Assembly: GCA_964634795.1 (NCBI GenBank)
Contig: CAZWLL010000017.1
Span: forward strand, 1-43,645
Direction: 5' to 3'
DNA length: 43,645 nt
Source of the DNA: UMGS1696 sp964634795
GTDB lineage: Bacteria; Bacillota; Clostridia; Oscillospirales; CAG-272
In this document: positions 42,584 to 43,645 of the stretch, piece by piece
How positions within the stretch are numbered: the stretch's first letter is position 1
How the letters are laid out: each line of letters starts with the position of its first letter
The notes under the pieces: model-generated
What the model saw: only the letters and a program-made list of their open reading frames with translations
The model's database searches: none
What the model was told of the DNA's origin: nothing
Made by a program: the position numbers and the translations under genes

Positions 42584-42663
42584 GACGACTTTTGCGGCAT
42601 ATTCACATTTATGTCGTGCATTACAGTTATTTGATGTGTGATTTTTGTTAGGATGTGTGAAAA

Positions 42664-43218
42664 ATGACCTGGGAACAACTTTATGAACAATGCTGTCAGT
42701 GTGACAGATGCCCTCTCGGCAAAACAAAAACAAACACCGTGTTCGGATGCGGCAACCGCACCGCAAGACTTATGTTTGTCGGAGAAGCACCCGGGGAGCA
42801 GGAGGATCTGATGGGCATACCGTTTGTCGGTGCCGCGGGAAAGCTGCTTGACAAATATCTTGCAGCCGTAGGCATAATACGTGATGACGTATATATTGCA
42901 AATATTCTCAAGTGCCGTCCTCCGCATAACCGCGATCCCCTGCCTGAAGAAGGCGACGCATGCATAGGCTACCTGAGGGAGCAGGTCAAGCTGATACGGC
43001 CTGAAATAATAGTGTGCCTCGGCAGAATATCGGCAATGCGCCTTATCAAACCCGATTTCAAAATAACACGTGAACACGGAATTATAGTAAAAAAAGGAGC
43101 GTTTGCGATGACGGCTGTTTACCATCCCGCAGCGCTCCTGAGAGACCCATCCAAAAAAGAGGATATGTATCGTGATATGAAAAAGATTAAAGCTTATCTC
43201 GATGAAACAGCTGTCTAA
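42664..43218 (+). CDS. Family 4 uracil-DNA glycosylase
   Basis: A 184-residue iron-sulfur uracil-DNA glycosylase. CCQCDRCPLGKTKTNTVFGCGN and FVGEAPGEQEDLMGIPFVGAAGKLLDKYL give the first cysteines and catalytic motif A (GEAPGEQED), NILKCRPPHNRDP and ACIGYL the remaining cluster cysteines, and VYHPAALLR motif B with His. It removes uracil from DNA, particularly after cytosine deamination. AGGATG lies 8 nt before ATG. It appears monocistronic with a perfect-consensus promoter. Confidence 0.95.
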   Translation: MTWEQLYEQCCQCDRCPLGKTKTNTVFGCGNRTARLMFVGEAPGEQEDLMGIPFVGAAGKLLDKYLAAVGIIRDDVYIANILKCRPPHNRDPLPEEGDACIGYLREQVKLIRPEIIVCLGRISAMRLIKPDFKITREHGIIVKKGAFAMTAVYHPAALLRDPSKKEDMYRDMKKIKAYLDETAV

Positions 43219-43262
43219 GTTTTTGATGGCACATCATACCCACATGACAGCTTATCGTTTTT
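43209..43262 (+). terminator. Putative terminator of the uracil-DNA glycosylase gene
   Basis: AGCTGTC (43209-43215, overlapping the last codons) pairs with GACAGCT (43246-43252); a nested GATG / CATC is inside, and TTATCGTTTTT follows. The T run is interrupted. Confidence 0.55.
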
Positions 43263-43264
43263 AT

Positions 43265-43645
43265 TGCAGCTGAATATATCCCCGCCGACGCTATTTTTAA
43301 GCCAAACTAACGGAGCTTGCACGTTTGCCGCACGGCAATCTTCAAACATCTTTAGAGTTTTGCATCTCCGATGTTCGAAACCACTTCGGAGAATTTCCAA
43401 AGGAAATTCTCATGGAGCGGGTGTATTTGCATAAAATCAGTACTGACTTTATCCCGCGACGGGGGAGAGCGGCGGTTAGCTCTCCTACTAAACTGAAGTG
43501 TATCCGCCGACACTATTTTTAAGCCAAACTAACGGAGCTTGCACGTTTGCCGCAGGCAATCTTCGAAACTCTTTAGAGTTTCACATCTTTGATGTTCGAA
43601 ACCACTTCGGAGAATTTCCAAAGGAAATTCTCATGGAGCGGGTGT
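43265..43645 (+). repeat. Tandem array of a ~222-bp modular repeat, cut by the window end
   Basis: The segment from 43265 to 43424 recurs from 43489 to 43645 with an offset of 221-222 bp and scattered differences. Each unit holds an AACGGAGCTTGCACG start, the TTGCC-GCA-GGCAA hairpin (disrupted in the first unit by an inserted base), a GAGTTT hairpin, a CTTCGGAGAATTTCC palindrome (43389-43411 and 43610-43632) and a GGAGCGGGTGT tail. The window ends inside the second unit. Confidence 0.9.
43464..43508 (+). repeat. Pseudoknot-type intergenic repeat, copy 3
   Basis: GGAGAGC (43464-43470) pairs with GCTCTCC (43479-43485) for seven base pairs; the loop GGCGG (43471-43475) pairs with CCGCC (43504-43508). 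The linker TACTAAACTGAAGTGTAT matches the other copies. Confidence 0.88.

Noticed and set aside
42580..43125. 181-residue open frame on the minus strand across the uracil-DNA glycosylase
   Set aside because: The plus-strand gene has clear catalytic and cluster motifs and explains the sequence.

Overview
The window looks like a chromosomal segment of an anaerobic, low-to-moderate GC Firmicute of the class Clostridia, probably a gut metagenome assembly related to Oscillospirales/Ruminococcaceae. The taxonomic reading is an inference from gene content: a paired GlgC/GlgD glycogen operon, ScpA-ScpB, a YtfI/GerW sporulation pair, LexA with a Bacillus-type SOS box, GTP-type PEP carboxykinase and RqcH. 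Strong AAGGAGG-like ribosome binding sites and consensus sigma-A promoters with 17-bp spacers fit this. Two 100-N scaffold gaps (10174-10273 and 16450-16549) lie between directly repeated flanks. I see no rRNA, tRNA or CRISPR array.

Layout. 1-2185: a MerR-type regulator next to an oppositely oriented RibD-like reductase / cupin / carboxymuconolactone-decarboxylase-like operon, with a textbook MerR operator in a 19-bp promoter spacer. 2218-7325 (minus): CE15-like esterase coupled to a ComF-type phosphoribosyltransferase, a Na/Pi cotransporter with a PhoU tail, and a CapA-like membrane protein that lacks the family's metal ligands and ends in an eight-copy heptanucleotide repeat. 7716-12746: a DUF4965/GtaA-like protein with strong codon bias, a convergent broken surface-protein C-terminus, and a large glycosidase-like protein. 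12908-17519 (minus): phosphomannomutase-like HAD phosphatase, RqcH, a GNAT enzyme and an unknown membrane-anchored protein. 17785-26517 (plus): a long housekeeping run, lon-engB-M50 protease-scpA-scpB-ytfI-gerW-rluB-small ORF-glycerate kinase. 26611-37080 (minus): a complete glycogen operon, glgB-glgC-glgD-glgA-glgP plus a GH13 alpha-glucan hydrolase. 37377-39708 (minus): 3-methyladenine glycosylase, ABM monooxygenase, VOC protein, lexA. 40024-43218: pckG, a deletion scar joining remnants of a PfkB sugar kinase and a mannitol-type dehydrogenase, and a family-4 uracil-DNA glycosylase. The window ends in a tandem repeat array.

The most unusual structure is a family of modular, hairpin-rich intergenic repeats at three loci (16301-16604, 38827-39086, 43265-43645). 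Their core is about 50 bp and can fold as a hairpin whose loop pairs with a downstream segment (H-type pseudoknot topology). Both helices keep pairing between diverged copies through compensatory changes. Two copies are fused to the 3' ends of genes: one encodes the last eight residues and stop of the protein at 16578-17519, and another donates part of the lexA stop codon. The repeats probably caused one assembly gap, and possibly the contig end.

Functionally, glycogen synthesis and breakdown (glg operon), gluconeogenic entry (pckG), glycerate phosphorylation and several intracellular glycan- or ester-cleaving enzymes suggest a saccharolytic organism that stores alpha-glucan. The kinase/dehydrogenase scar suggests recent loss of a sugar-alcohol pathway.
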